DNA of 64,000 nt from Cryptomeria japonica (GCF_030272615.1 NC_081408.1:67123546-67187545), one strand, 5' to 3'; shown: positions 11,147-23,046, numbered from the stretch's first letter. Program-made: numbers and translations. The notes: generated by a model from the letters alone, not told the origin.

Positions 11147-12841
11147 CTATGCCGGTGTGGGCTTTCCAACCATATCTATACATTCTTTCTTATGTACACT
11201 GAGTGAATCCAATTGGGGAATCACCAAGCCTCTCAGACTTGTGGCTCTTCTTATGATTTTGTCTCTTTCCTTCTCAAGAACAAAAATTCGGGCTTCCAAA
11301 ATCAAAATTTGACCATCAATGGATGTAGTCAATGAAGTCAATCCTTCAAAAGAATTAGATATATTTGCAATTTTCTCCTGAAATTATTTTATTTTCTTAT
11401 CCATACTAACTATAAGTATATTTGTGTTACAACATACCCTATAACTATTTATACACTACTTCAAAGAATTATCTATCAGTTTGAGCTTTTAATCATTCTT
11501 CTTCTTCTCAAATTCAATCACTTGATCAAATGCAGCTCTTTTAGCCTGAGTGAACCTCTCTAGTGCTTGCTAGTTTGAATCTATTGTAAGGATTGAAAAT
11601 CCTTTGAAATGTGCTCAATAATTATCTTAAGCTTGTCGGATGGGCTCCCTTAATTATCAATCTTGCATGTTGGGACTAGTCTATGTAAAATAGTGATTGA
11701 CTAATCAATAATCCCTTTATTCGTAGATCCCTTTTTCATTAGTTTTTGTGCTACCATCATCATGAGTTTAGTAGGACTCATCTTTGTTATGTTTTTCTTT
11801 TCAACCTGTGAGGTCTCAATTGACAACAATGATAGACCAACTACCGATTCTCTATTGGTTTCCCTTTTCTTCTCCTATGATGATTTATCCTTTATGGCTT
11901 CTTCACTTGCAAAGGTGGCTTCTCCACTTGGTGTAGTCTCTGTAACTATTGATTCCTCTATAGGAACTATAACCTCAACCTGTACATTTGTATCCAGAGG
12001 ATTGTTATCCTCAAAATTAGTATCCTGTACATCATTAAATTTTAGCTGGTATCTCAACATTTGTCTATACATTTGTATTTACCAAAGGACGGATTTCCAC
12101 TATCTTAATTCTCTTCAAAATTGAGGGTGAAGTACCCATAATCCCCTTTCCTTTTCCTTCAACCGGGGTGTCTATAGTGTCTATCTTTGATTCTGGTGAA
12201 GTAAAGAAACATCTGTTCTCTCCAAAGAACTTAACCCATGCCTTCGGATTCTCTTTTATTATCTCATTTACCCTTCCTAGCATCATCCTAATTATTCTAT
12301 GCTTTCTATTAAAGAATTATATATCTACCACCTCAAGTGTCCTTTCTATTTCCTCTAGAGAAATAGTAACCCAAATAGATAATAACTCTTGAATTTTAAT
12401 ATGCTTGTCTTCTTGCATTGTTGACAGTCTTATAACATCTAACATATTATATAATTCTACCAGTATTTGATTTTTAATTTCTATTAAGGCTTTCTTATAA
12501 ATATCCAAATATAATAATATTGCTTTCTCTACCTCTCTTTGTTCATCATCTTCTAAATGTTTATAGTAAAACCGTACATTCTTTAACATGCCATCCTTAG
12601 TGATTTCATCTACTAACTCTACACAAGTTTTAGGTAGAATGATAGTGACATTACCGGATTGAATTGCCAAATCAATGTCACTCTTCTTCTTCATCTTTGC
12701 AGTATCAGATGTAGCTGAAGGTGTTGCCTTTGGTGCTTGCTTCTGTGCTAGTATTTTTAATGTAACCTTCCTAACCGGTTTCATTTTAGCTTCTAGCTTT
12801 GTTTCCTTTGTTTTCTTCATTACAACCCTTTTGAATGCCAA
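11147..12841 (-). pseudogene. Block C and coiled-coil tail of the element B unknown protein
   Basis: Open stretches at 12841-12317, 12286-12065 and 11341-11147 read a Lys-rich linker, then 'EDDEQREVEKAILLYLDIYK', then a segment ending near 'WVKFFGENRCFF', and a final helical stretch ('LILEARIFVLEKERDKI'). The first parts align by eye with the element C segment at 19791-20282 ('DSEKEDVEQELIKYLCIN', 'EIKSIISKYLY'). Stops and frameshifts separate the pieces. No known domain was recognised. The tail looks coiled-coil. Confidence 0.5.
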
Positions 12842-13049
12842 GGGTATGTCATCCTTAGATTCAGACTCTATAGTAACAGGCTCAATGTGTACTTTTTGAT
12901 TCTTCCTCTTCCTACTTTTCTACGGGACAACATCAATTAATTCTTTAATGGCCTTTGTGATCTTCTCAACAAATTTGTTAGCCTTTCCTTCCCGCTTCTC
13001 TCTCTTCTTCCAATTGAACTCTATTTCAACCTCTTGTGATTTTTTTTCA

Positions 13050-14261
13050 TAGTACCATGGGGCTTCTCTTCTGCATCAATAAGTGCATCAATCCACATTT
13101 TTTCATAAGCCTCAAGAATATGTGTATCCACTTCATAGCCCATTTCCTCAATCCAAATCTTTTAGGGATTAACCACTTCCTTAAGTGTTTAATCTTTCGT
13201 CCCCATGAAGCATATGTCAGTTGAATACTTTTCTACAATATGCTTAGGAACCCTTTCACCAGACTTCATAGATTCATGAAACCCCTTGAAATATCCCTAT
13301 ACTTTATCATCTCTCTGACTACCTAAAGTAGAAATTGACTATTTCAATTGTCTCCCTACAAGGATATGAAATGCCCATTGCCTCTTCCCAAAACAGGGTG
13401 TGTCATTCATGAAAAATAACATGAATCGAACAATTAAGTTTCCATATCGGAAGGTTCCTTTCTTTTCACCCTTAACCTTTCCTAGGTTTATTCATAACTC
13501 ATCTAACATCCAACTACATAGATCCAATTTCACATTCTCTCTCATCAGTTTTTATATAGCAAAAATACAGGAACTGGAAATAGAGTTCAGTCAATTTGAC
13601 TGAGATACCTTATATCTGATGATCATGCTACTGAATCTGATGTCTGTGTAAGTAATAGTTCTTATTCTCATAGATCTCCTATCAGATGTCATGTCGGTGA
13701 TTTTGTTGACATAATCATTCGAAACCTTCTTATCTGGATGTTTCCCCATTGATGGTAAACTAGTGATTTCCTAGATGACTTCCTTGGTGATCTTGTAAAG
13801 TATATCTAACTAGATAAACTCCCCATGTACTCTTCTCAAAACATAAATAATTATCTCATCTTTGAATTTGGGATGTGTAGAATGTTGGTAAACCCTAAGT
13901 CTTTAATGTGCTTGTATGCTGGTTTGATCTTTCCAGATTCTTCCATCACCTCACTCATGTACATGACCTTTATTTCATATGTTCCCAAGTCCTCAATGTG
14001 ATAGTGTATGTATTTCCTAACATCTTCAACATAGACAACTCCCTTTGAAACATGGGAAAATTCTCCAACCGAATCTTCCAAGGTAGCCACATGTGGATAC
14101 CACTTGAGAATTGCCCTGGTGAGGTCCTTGACCTCTACTGATTTGTAACAAAGATAGTAATAGATGATGATCTCACTTCCATATTTAAAGATTAATACTT
14201 GTTGATTGCTTTCAATGAAAAAACTTAACAAATTCTTTCTGTAGCGGGTGAAATTGCTCAA
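13050..14261 (-). pseudogene. Blocks A and B of the element B unknown protein
   Basis: The 136-codon open frame 14261-13851 contains 'EDVRKYIHYHIEDLGTYEIK' and 'HIKDLGF', matching 'EDPRIYIHFNIENLG' and 'KIVEDLGFVVIP' of element D (53032-53469). Past a stop, other frames continue with R-VHGEF, KITKEVI and ITSLPSMGKHPDK (about 13700-13850), again matching D. A further remnant (about 13050-13310) reads 'EKYSTDICF' and 'EEMGYEV', matching 'KKYEDDIC' and 'PIGYEVVNDI' of element C. Catalytic motifs were not recognised. Confidence 0.55.
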
Positions 14262-14690
14262 GAAGAAATTTGATTGCTTTGAAATGCCTTTGATTGCTCT
14301 TGGTCACTCTTAATCACTTTGAAATCGCTTTGAATACAAGGTGACCAATAATGAAGTAAATTCAATCTTTTAACCTTTAAGAAAACCCCTAATCTTCCAT
14401 TAGCATTAATGACCTCTAGTGAAAGATACTGAATCTCAAACAGAATGTATCCATGCTGGATAAGTATCTCCAATATGTGGAACATCTTCCAGAACCTCTT
14501 CCTGGGGCATATGCAACATCTTCATCAATTTTTCCTACTCCTAAGGCATATGCCTAGTTACCGAATGAGCTACTTGTTAGTGCAGGAGCAACCTCCTCTA
14601 CCGAATAAGTAACTGGTGGATTTCCATCTGATTATTGTTCTTCAGTCTTCCTAACCCATCTCTGAGTATGATCTTGTCAGATTTCACTAA
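14262..14690 (-). other. Spacer between the two coding parts of element B
   Basis: Probably a leader for the second reading frame, as in C (21626-22048) and D (52661-53031). The 75-codon open frame at 14258-14485 has no counterpart that I could see in C or D. Confidence 0.35.
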
Positions 14691-15700
14691 CCTTCTCTTT
14701 CCCTTTCTCACTTGATCCTCCATTACCAACTAGTGAATTTCTGCTTCTACCAAATTTAGCAATATGTCCAACCTCATTACATGCATAACATGTAACATTT
14801 TTCCTTTGAATTTCTTTGCTAAAACTAGTATAATAGCTTGACCTGCACTAATTAGCCATATGTCCAAACTTTCCACATGTGTAGCATTTAACATTCATTC
14901 TACAATATTTTGTCTTAGGACATACTTATTGCATTTAGAACATTTACTGGGAGCAGAATCAAGGATTTGATTTGCTCTATTTCTACATTGTCTAGCCATG
15001 TGACCAAATCTATTCCAACAAAACATCTACCATTAAATTTAAAAGCACTAAATTACCTTATTGGTGCCTTATGATTTTGATCTTCATTAGTAGTACTTAA
15101 ACTCTATCCTTTCTCAAATTTGAGACCACTAGAATCTCCACTCTGCCTTTATCTCTTTAATAATTCATCTAGCTGTGCTGAGCTAATCTTGATTTTTTAT
15201 TTATACTCACTTGCATTAGTTAGATCTTCTCTTAGAATTATCATTTGTCTCTCAATGTCTTGTTCATTACTCTGGGATTGTACTAAATCATTTTTCAACA
15301 TATCATTCTCATGAACCAACCTACCACACTTTTCAAATTTGTTCTTCAGGGATACAACAAGATATTCTTCCTTTTTCTTTCACTCCTCAATCTCTTTAGA
15401 GATTCTTATAGTTGTAACTTACATTTCATTTCTCATAACCATGTTCTCCTGATTCAATTTTTGACATTGTTCCTAAAGTGCATCTTTTTCTTCATCATCC
15501 CGAGTTTGCAAAAGTTCCTTCCTCCTAGCTTGAACAGATGATAGCCTCTCTTGTAGGACAAGAATAAATTCCTTAGCAAAATTCAATTCATCCTGTAGGT
15601 TTAATTTATTCAATGTTTCAATATCGTAATCTTCAAGTGCCATCTTAAGTTGCTTCTTTAAACACATATCCATGGATTTTGGATTCATGATCTTCCTCAA
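14691..15700 (-). pseudogene. Coiled-coil and zinc-knuckle protein of element B
   Basis: The upstream part (15700-15473) is a charged helix: 'LKKQLKMALEDYDIETLNKL' then 'EFILVLQERLSSVQARRKEL'. Downstream, broken frames give four CX2CX4HX4C knuckles at about 15035-14720: a frameshifted CF-CWNRFGHMARQC, a partial CSKCNK, CYTCGKFGHMAN-stop-C, and CYACNEVGHIAKFG, whose last Cys is Gly. The stretch before them ('GLKFEKG...NEDQN...FKFNGRCF') matches element D. Such knuckles bind nucleic acid in retroviral-type Gag, so this is probably a Gag-like protein. Confidence 0.65.
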
Positions 15701-15727
15701 GCTGTTAAACTTCCTCTAAGGCATAAG

Positions 15728-15741
15728 GCTCTAATACCAAT
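15728..15741 (-). promoter_or_regulatory. Primer binding site of element B
   Basis: The minus strand AATTGGTATTAGAG lies directly after the 5' LTR. It resembles the plant tRNA-iMet primer site TGGTATCAGAG. Confidence 0.75.
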
Positions 15742-16673
15742 TGTTGGAATCTAATAACACTAAGAGGGGGGGTGAATCAATGTTTCACCAGAATGATCAA
15801 TTTTAGTCTGATGAAAACATGCATACACCAACCGGTATACTAGTACATACAAAATTGAAAGACATAAAAAAATCAATAAGCCAATCACATAAATGAGAAC
15901 CATAACACAAAATTGTACATGGAAAACCACAAAGAGGAAAAACTACGGTGGGATTTGTGACCCACAATATCAATCCACTAGCCATATGAAGAGATATTGC
16001 AAAATATAAGGGGCCTGCACTTCCAAGAAGGCTTACATCCTAGAGCACACTACTCAATCACAAATGGAGCCTCACTGACTACATATAAATCTGGACTACA
16101 ATCCAGAGAAGTGTTGAACTGCTAAAATAGCATCTTCTATGCCAAAATAGAGTTCCGGTTTAAGCTCTGTCTATTCTAGTCTAAAACCCTAAACCCTTTA
16201 CCGAAATAACCCTTACATAAATATCCTCACATAGAAAATATCTTTGATATATTTTTCATTATATAATGTTCACATATCCATCACCATCTCTATTATTCTA
16301 TATCGAAATGATTGAATCCAACTGACATCTATACCCTATACAATTTATCATGCCTTATGTCAGGCTACAAAGATAATTACAATATCAAATTATATGTCAG
16401 CTAGATAACATAAATGCATCAATATAAAAAATAATTGTCAATGCCGGATCCAAGAGATGTCGGCCTCCAATATCGATAACCATATTCCAAACCATGTTGG
16501 CCTGCATTGTTGGTAACCAATGAAATCCTTCTGTTTGGCCGGTGCCAGTGTCGGTGTACTATCTATGAAATGCATGTCGGTACACAACTAAACCAAAACA
16601 TGGAGTTGAAACAAAATACCATGTTGCCATGAATGAGAAGTGAAACCAACCAATTGAGTGTCAATTTCCAACA
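15742..16673 (-). repeat. 5' LTR of element B
   Basis: Direct repeat of 9800-10731, same length, ending CCAACA on the plus strand at the microsatellite edge. Open frames inside it are not supported. Confidence 0.88.
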
Positions 16674-16741
16674 TATGTACATAAATATACATACATATAC
16701 ATACATATATATATATATGTATGTATGTATGTATGTATGAA
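16674..16741. repeat. (TA/TACA)n microsatellite, right part
   Basis: Short TATG/TACATA tract between element B and the split LTR of A2. It probably continues the tract at 9314-9799. Confidence 0.85.
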
Positions 16742-16926
16742 TGTGTAAAGTGGAAAATTCGATCCTAGTGGTTCCCCACCTAGGAGAGATAAAGGAAACC
16801 ACTAGAATGATTTTCTCTTGGGAAATACTTTACATTCAAAAGAGGGTTTAAATCCACTACATCAAAATCCAAGAGAAATAAGGATGCAAATGCCAAGTGG
16901 ATTGCAAGGGGTTGAAATGAAATTTG
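16742..16926 (-). repeat. A2 LTR, segment left of element C
   Basis: The plus strand begins TGTGTAAAG next to the microsatellite and ends ATTTG (16922-16926), the target duplication of C. It is weakly similar to the reversed U5 end of the A LTR. Confidence 0.5.
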
Positions 16927-18042
16927 TGATGAATACTAAGAGGGGGGTGAATTAGTATAAGCAGTTTAACTACAGACCGGTGTAGCAGGTTAAACAATAA
17001 ACTGATTAGAACATAAACAAGCAAAATAGAAAACAAAACATTCACCCACAAAAGTGCAATTGCCATAACACAAGGTGTTTTGACGTAGAAACCCAAATGG
17101 GAAAAAAAATCCTGGTGAGTAAAACTCACAAGTCAACTATCTGCAAAATAGTAACCAGACCGGTTAAGGTCAAACCAGTTAAGGTCTTACAATGTTCTTC
17201 ACCAAAATAGATACAGTTAGGAATCTAGATCTCTATTAGGAGATAAGTCCTGTGAGAGGCTACCCTGTTAAAGGATTTCAGATTCACAACTGTGAACCAC
17301 CTTGTTAGAGAATTTACAATAGGCTTGGATGAGCCTACCTGGTTAAGGGTTTCAGACTTTTCAAAGATATTAGTAATCAATAAGTGAATGAACTAGATAG
17401 TAGCACATAATGCTTGATTAGATCCTTGAGAAGTCCTCGTTAATGTATTCAAACATTACTTCAGTCTTCTATATTTTGTACTCTCAATCTTAGTCACAAG
17501 ATACCTTTTATCGATCAGACCTAATCTTCTCTCAAAGACTCACACATATCAACTTCTCTTCTATATCGAAAATCCTAGACATGATGTCCTTATATAGGAA
17601 CTTGATTTCATGTCGGTCTAATAATATTAGACTACAATTTCCTAGGTACAGTGCATCTAGACACATTTGGTAACATGACACTGAAACAACACCATAGTGT
17701 CGGTGGATGATAACTCATCACACATGACATGTATACTGGTTAACTAAATATATTGATCACTGGTTAACAAGTGAAGACTGGAAAATTGGAACATAGTGTT
17801 CTGATAAAAAGATTAACTTTCACTCGGGGTCTTCATTCAACTTGAGATCTTCATACCACTTGGGGTCTTTGGTCATTCTAAGACTAGTAAGCATTTTTTT
17901 CACAACATCAATAGTCTTCAAGAAATAAAGACTATACATACAATACCAGTTAGAACAGCTACCGGTTGAGAATAATTCATACATTAAATAAGTGTGTGTC
18001 CATCAATGACAATCACAACTAAACATCATCAAAATACCAACA
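16927..18042 (-). repeat. 3' LTR of element C
   Basis: Partner of 32992-34119, diverged by scattered substitutions. It contains the G-run box 'agaggggggtgaattag' near its left end. Confidence 0.88.
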
Positions 18043-18065
18043 ATCTCCCCCTTTGGCATTGATGG
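18043..18065 (-). promoter_or_regulatory. Polypurine tract of element C
   Basis: Minus strand 'CCATCAATGCCAAAGGGGGA' then GAT, next to the 3' LTR. The CATCAATG/CATTGATG inverted repeat flanks it. Confidence 0.8.
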
Positions 18066-18539
18066 TAACACTTAGGAAACTTTTTTACATCCAAGTGCTT
18101 TTGCAAAATAAAAATAGATGCCATAAGCAAAATTACTCCCCCTAAGCATATACACTTCTCCCTTTGCAAAAATTACAAGTATGTGCAGGAATTTGTAATA
18201 CTCGCCAAAATTTTAAGATACACTACTCCCCCTTTGCAAACAATGAAAAATTAATTCAAAATATTGCCATTTTGCATAATATAAAAACAAATTATGTGTT
18301 CATGACAATAAAGAATAAAACTTCTCAAAAGGAGATTTAAAGTTTTGCATGAAATTCTTCATGTCTAAAGACCACGACTCAAGAAGTGAGGCAGCAATTT
18401 CACTCTCGGTCTTCATCTGGAAGGATAATTCTTCCATCTCATCTATAGTGCTCAACTCCTATGTCACAATAATAGCCTCTAAGTTTAGGAAGCACTTATG
18501 AAGAACCTACAATTTTGGCAATAGGAGCAACTGAAGCTC
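18066..18539 (-). other. 3' non-coding end of element C interior
   Basis: AT-rich with no supported gene. It lies between the tail coding region and the polypurine tract. Confidence 0.4.
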
Positions 18540-19790
18540 CTACAGATCTCGAGTCTGATTGTAGATCTCTAAGTCAAGATTTGCAATCTGATGGTGATAA
18601 TGATGAATAATGTGTCCATAGGCTATGAATAGATCATAGGGTAGTTTGAAGTTGCTGATGTACTTCTGTAACTCCCTTTCTAATACTGTCTTTTGTTTCA
18701 GAGCATCTTCACAAAATAGGTGAGGTTGGTAGATTTTACTCAAGAGTAGGTGACCTTCACCCACAGCTGAACTTATATCACCTTTTTGTTTAAGTAATTT
18801 TTCCCGATCTTCATTCATGTGTTGTACTAAGGCAACTATGAGTGTCTTTTCATGGATTTTCTTTGTTGTGGCCTAGACAATATCTTCCAAACATTGTACC
18901 TGGTCATCAACTACTATTGAAAAAAATTTGATCTTAGCTAGCAAGGATTCGGTACTGGGGAGGTTAGTACTAAGGATTAGATTGGAGAGGGAGTCAACAA
19001 CAAACTAAATGACATCCTGCTCTTTCTTTTTCCTCAATTCTTCCAATCTCTCCTATGCTAATTCAATACTTCACAGTAGCTCAGTCTCATCAACCGATTG
19101 GGTCAGACAGGCAAGAGTCAAATCAATGGAACCGGTGGAATCAACCTTCTTGGTTTGATCTCTAGTTGCCTTAGGAATCTATTCTCCTTCTTTGGCCTTA
19201 AACTCTTCTTGTCTTCTCTTCTCCTCATCTTCTTTTTCTTGGGCTACCATGGCAGCCTTCACTTTCTCCTCCTATCTCTTCCTCTCTTCTTCTCTCTTTT
19301 TCTCCTCTTCCTTTTTCTTTGTTCTGACTTTCCTCTTCTCCTCTTCTTCCTTCTTCTTCTTTTCCTCTTCTTCCTTCCTCTTCTTCTCTTTTTCCTTCTT
19401 CTTCTTTTTATCTTCTTCCTTCCTCTTCTTCTCTTCTTCCTTCATCTTTTTTTCCTCTTCTTCCTTCCTCTTATTCTCTTCTTCCTTCTTCTTCTTTTCC
19501 TCTTCTTCCATCTTCTTCTCTTTTCACACTTTCTCCACTTGCTCTTTCTCTTGTTTTTCTTTCTCCGCTTTCTCTTTTTCAAGTTTCTCTTTTTCCACTT
19601 TCTCTTCTTTTTCTTTCTCTACTCTTTCTTTTTCAGTTTCCTCCTTATCTCAAGTGGTATCCTCCATATCTAGTGCATTAACATCAATGGGGTCATTTTG
19701 TTCTTCTATTCTTTCACCCATATTGTCAAAGGATACATCTGGTTTGGCTATGGATAGGTCAGGCTCTTGCTCAGCTAACTGATTAGCTTT
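18540..19790 (-). pseudogene. Lys/Glu-rich coiled-coil tail of the element C unknown protein
   Basis: The minus strand at about 19272-19680 encodes an almost pure K/E/R stretch (79 codons uninterrupted at 19511-19272), the pattern of a long single helix or coiled coil. Downstream, 18818-18540 is a 92-codon open frame ('LLKQKGDISSAVGEGHLLLS', 'LERELQKYISNFKLPYDLF') with helical character and no recognised domain. Stops separate the pieces. The Ser/Phe/Leu-rich open frames on the opposite strand are the antisense of this repeat. Confidence 0.5.
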
Positions 19791-20282
19791 TTATACTTTT
19801 TGCATGTTGGAAAAAGTTTTAACCTTCAAATGGGTGTCTTTTACCACTTTAGAATATTTGCCTTCGAGTATCTGAAGTCTCCTTCTTTGCATGAGGAAAA
19901 TACCTTTGTTCTTGTCAATGATTTCAAACAATTCTGAATTAGAGGTATCTAGAAAGTATTGAGCAAAAAATTTCTCCCTAATGTCTTTCTCTTTTTCAAT
20001 GACAATGCACCATTTGTTGTCCAAAGAACCATACAAATATTTAGAAATAATTGATTTAATTTCAAAAGGTGATCGATCATTAATACATAGATATTTAATA
20101 AGTTCTTGTTCAACATCCTCCTTTTCACTATCATTAAAATCATCAAAATAGTCTTTTAAATCATCAAGAACTTTTCTTCTAATGTTCTTTATGGTCCTTT
20201 GACAATGTGTCATAGGTTTGTAAGAAGAAATATCTATATTTGCCAGTGCAGAAGTTGTTGGTACATTACCAATTGACTTCAT
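19791..20282 (-). pseudogene. Block C of the element C unknown protein
   Basis: A 163-codon open frame with 'NDSEKEDVEQELIKYLCIND' (residues about 50-69), 'EIKSIISKYLYGSLDNKWCI' and 'FEIIDKNKGIFLMQRRRLQI'. It aligns by eye with the element B region 12841-12065 over acidic, YL and EIK positions. No known family was recognised. It is probably the third block of the same protein as 20504-21625. Confidence 0.5.
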
Positions 20283-20503
20283 CTTCTTGGTAGATTGCCT
20301 TGTCTTCTTTACTTCTATCTCTCATTCAGAGTCTTTTGGATCTAGTGAGTCATTCCTGGTTTTCCTCTTCAATTTGAATACCTTTGCTGGAATAGCCTCC
20401 AGTTTCTTTTTTATTAGGTGACCTTCTGGTCACTTTAGGACTAGTAGATGTAATCGATGTTGATACTAATGGCACTGCTTTACCCTTTTTCTACTTTGGT
20501 ACC

Positions 20504-21169
20504 TTAGTAGGTTTTAATCCTCTTTAAATAAGTATTGGTCCTCTTCTTCATGGGTTCTAGTGGTGAAGCTAGTAGGGTATAGGCATACCCTATCAATATA
20601 TCATTTACCACTTCATAGCCAATAGGCCTAGCTACATCTTTTCTGGGTTCAACCGCTTCCATTATGCAGTGGTCTATTTTGATGGTGGAACATATATCAT
20701 CTTCATATTTCTTAACTAAATCACCAGATATTCTCATTCTCTGGTTCATCTTAGGTTTGAGTTCATCAAAATACCTATTGAGAGTCTCCGGATATGCAGT
20801 TCCTACTACTTGTAGACTCTCCTTTATTTGTCTGGAAACCAATAGGTTAGTTGACCATTGAACATCACCGACTCTAGGAAAATATCCTTCAAAGTAGAAA
20901 AATAAACCAACAAGTAGTTGACCAAACTTAAACCTCTGAGTTTTGTCCAATTTTATTGACTTAAGGATATCTATGAGTTTTTTCTGCATATAGGTACATA
21001 AGTCACATTCTATATTTTCCTTTATCATCCTATAAGCGGCATGCACCGCAGTTGAAGGAACATAATTCACTCTGCTAGCATAGAATATTCTATACCCAAT
21101 TACCATACATGCATATTTCACCAAATCTTCTCTAATGGTGTTGACCGTCATTGCTCGTTGGTCACTCAC
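20504..21169 (-). pseudogene. Block B of the element C unknown protein
   Basis: A 221-codon open frame, the best preserved copy of this block. Residues 18-75 ('VKYACMVIGYRIFYASRVNY', then 'YMQKKLIDILKSIKLDKTQR', 'FKFGQLLVGLFFYF') match element D 53518-53880 ('VRYVSMILGYKATHANRLN', 'WLKDELIDNMKKIKGDKKGT', 'FHFGNLLVCLMLYF'). The second half ('KKYEDDICSTIKIDHCIMEA', 'RPIGYEVVNDI') has a degenerate counterpart in B. Conserved aromatic, glycine and leucine positions suggest a folded domain, with no catalytic signature visible. Confidence 0.55.
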
Positions 21170-21625
21170 AGAATCGATAATCTCTATTACTTTGGTTTTG
21201 GGGATCTTTCAAAGAATAGGGACTTCCCCAACATTGCAGAATCTAGTCATGGCATGAATTACCTCCGGTGTAATGTGATGGGTTCATTCAAGGTACATCT
21301 TGTCATCATGAACCCTACCAAGGCTGATCCTGATGTGTTCCTCTATAAATTCTTTGAGAAAGTATAGTGCATTATGCAATTTCTTCATCTCTATTATGAT
21401 ATATTTAGGTTTATTATTTTTATCCTCTCCACATAATAGACTCAATTGGGAGTGAATTACTAGGAACCCTAGGTCTTCTAGTTTGCAATCAATATATCCT
21501 AAAACATCACCTTCAACAATGAATCCAACGGGAATTTGAGATAGGGCATTATATATCATATTATGAAGCTCAAGTGTATCCCCAGGATCATTAGAACTAG
21601 AGGAGATATTAGATGCAGATACCAT
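21170..21625 (-). pseudogene. Block A of the element C unknown protein, with likely start
   Basis: The ATG at 21625 (MVSAS...) is at the same relative place as the ATG at 53032 in D (MVTSS...). Residues about 30-113 read 'IPVGFIVEGDVLGYIDCKLE', DLG, a variable stretch, then 'GRVHDDKMYLE', parallel to D 'IPKAIAFAEDPRIYIHFNIE', NLG, ... 'SRVHGEFMSLE'. A stop follows at about 21284, and degenerate sequence then joins block B. Function unknown. Confidence 0.5.
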
Positions 21626-22048
21626 ATCAAACGGATTCCAAATGATAAGAATGTTTCAATGAGAAATATCTTTACTCTCCAAATTTAGGGTTTGTTGATG
21701 TCAAGAAAAACATACTTCTCTGGATGTTTGCTTACCACTTTGACTTTTACACTGATAGCACCAAGTGGCTACAAGATCTTGTGCAAAATTCCTTTCTAAA
21801 TTCTTTCAAATGCAAGATGAATCGCTCTGGTTGCACTGCTTAGGCAAAAAAAAATCTTCTCTGAAAATAGGTAAGTAGAAATGATGACAAAAGTAACTTT
21901 TAAACACGCTACCACCTACCATAATAAATGCATCACTATTAGGGTTCAAACCCTAATTTTACCTTTTACAGCTTTAATTCTTCTATCAGTTGAAAAGTAA
22001 CAAATACTGATAAAGGTTCCTCATTAGTTTTAGTATTACCTGGGTGTT
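21626..22048 (-). other. Spacer of element C between its two coding parts
   Basis: Non-coding. Bases 22000-22048 resemble 24924-24972 on the far side of the LINE fragment and may be its target duplication. Confidence 0.4.
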
Positions 22049-22084
22049 CCCCAAAACCATCTCAGATTTGTTCTCCTCCTGGAA

Positions 22085-22780
22085 CATAAAATGGTCTAAC
22101 TCTTTTTTGAGTTATTTATGGAAGCTCTCGCTTCCTCACATCCTTTGGGGTCTTTGGAAAGAAAGAAATAACTGAATCTTCTAGGATGTTTCACTCAACC
22201 AGGATATTGTGTTCTAGAAAATCCAATGGGTTATTCAGGAGAATATAGAGATCAATGAGGGTCCTTGTGTTGCGAACAACCTTCAAGAAGCTATAATTCT
22301 TAGGGCTTGGAACATGAAGTGTTTTGATAGCTCTAACCTCTTTCATAATGAAAGGCTTGATGCTATTTGGAAAACTCCTCCCCAAGGTTAGTTCAAAGTT
22401 AATTTTGATGGTTCTACCAAAGGTAACTTGGGTCCTTTAGGTTGTGGAGCTGTTCTAAGAGATGACAAAGGAATGTGCAAGGAAATGGTTGCTGTCCCTA
22501 TTGGGGTTCAAACTAACCATAAAGCCAAAGCAATGGCTTCTCTCCAAGGTATCCTCCTAGCCAAAAAATGGAATTGTCCCTACCTTTGGATCGAAGGGGA
22601 TTCAAAAAATATCATAAATTGTCTTAAGGGGGTCTCAAAACCTTCTTGGTCAATCAACAACATTATTACCTCTGCTAGAGACCTCATTTGCACCTTCCAA
22701 AAAAGCTACATTTCCCACATTTACCAGGAGGCCAACGGTTCTGCTAACTGGGCCACCATCGCAATAGTAAATAAGTAATG
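22085..22780 (+). pseudogene. LINE RT C-terminus and RNase H domain
   Basis: The frame reads 'WGLWKERNN' (the tryptophan-rich motif that ends plant LINE RT proteins) with nearby stops, then 'FKVNFDGSTKGNLGPLGCGA', the first strand and first catalytic Asp of the LINE RNase H domain. It continues with 'IEGDSKNIINCL' (a second catalytic Asp) and 'SHIYQEANGSANWA'. The usual Glu (N-x-E-A) is Lys in 'NHKAKAMASLQG', and the last Asp ('N-x-A-D') is Asn, so it would be inactive. RNase H removes RNA from the cDNA hybrid. Confidence 0.75.
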
Positions 22781-23046
22781 ACCATGTGGATGAGAGAACA
22801 TGTACTCCCCAAAGATGTTAGGCAAATCATTTGTCATGATCGTTATAGAAGTACTCCTAAGATTCTCGATGGATAGGAAAACTATGAAAAGAATTGATTT
22901 GAGTTCTTCGAGTCACTATAATAATGAGATATTAATTAATTCTATTATCATCGCCATAAGTTCCCATTCTTTCTGGGTGACTCTAATTATTTTGTAAAGC
23001 TCTCTGGCCAATTTGCTCTGCAAGTTTCAAAATCTAGTGTTGAACA

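Larger units (their letters stand above)
9800..16673 (-). mobile_element. Element B: non-autonomous LTR retrotransposon with unknown protein
   Basis: Two 932-bp direct repeats (9800-10731 and 15742-16673) with ends TGTTGG/CCAACA bound a 5.0-kb interior. On the minus strand the 5' LTR is followed by a primer site AATTGGTATTAGAG (tRNA-iMet type), and the 3' LTR is preceded by polypurine tract CCAAAGGGGGAGAT. Coding order on the minus strand is coiled coil, four zinc knuckles, then conserved blocks A, B and C of an unknown protein. No RT or integrase was seen. Elements C and D have the same order. It is inserted in the microsatellite. Flanks are ACATA and TATGT, which are not a direct duplication. 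Confidence 0.87.

Noticed and set aside
9795-16678. Target duplication for element B
   Set aside because: The 5-bp flanks are ACATA and TATGT, which are reverse complements, not direct repeats. This follows from insertion in a palindromic microsatellite and does not identify a duplication.
19098-19782. Phe/Leu- and Ser-rich plus-strand open frames that look like membrane proteins
   Set aside because: They are the antisense of the Lys/Glu-rich coding tract of element C (GAA/AAG codons read as TTC/CTT). The element's other coding parts are all on the minus strand.
22191-22385. Minus-strand 64-codon open frame
   Set aside because: It overlaps, in antisense, the LINE RT tail and RNase H region whose motifs read clearly on the plus strand.
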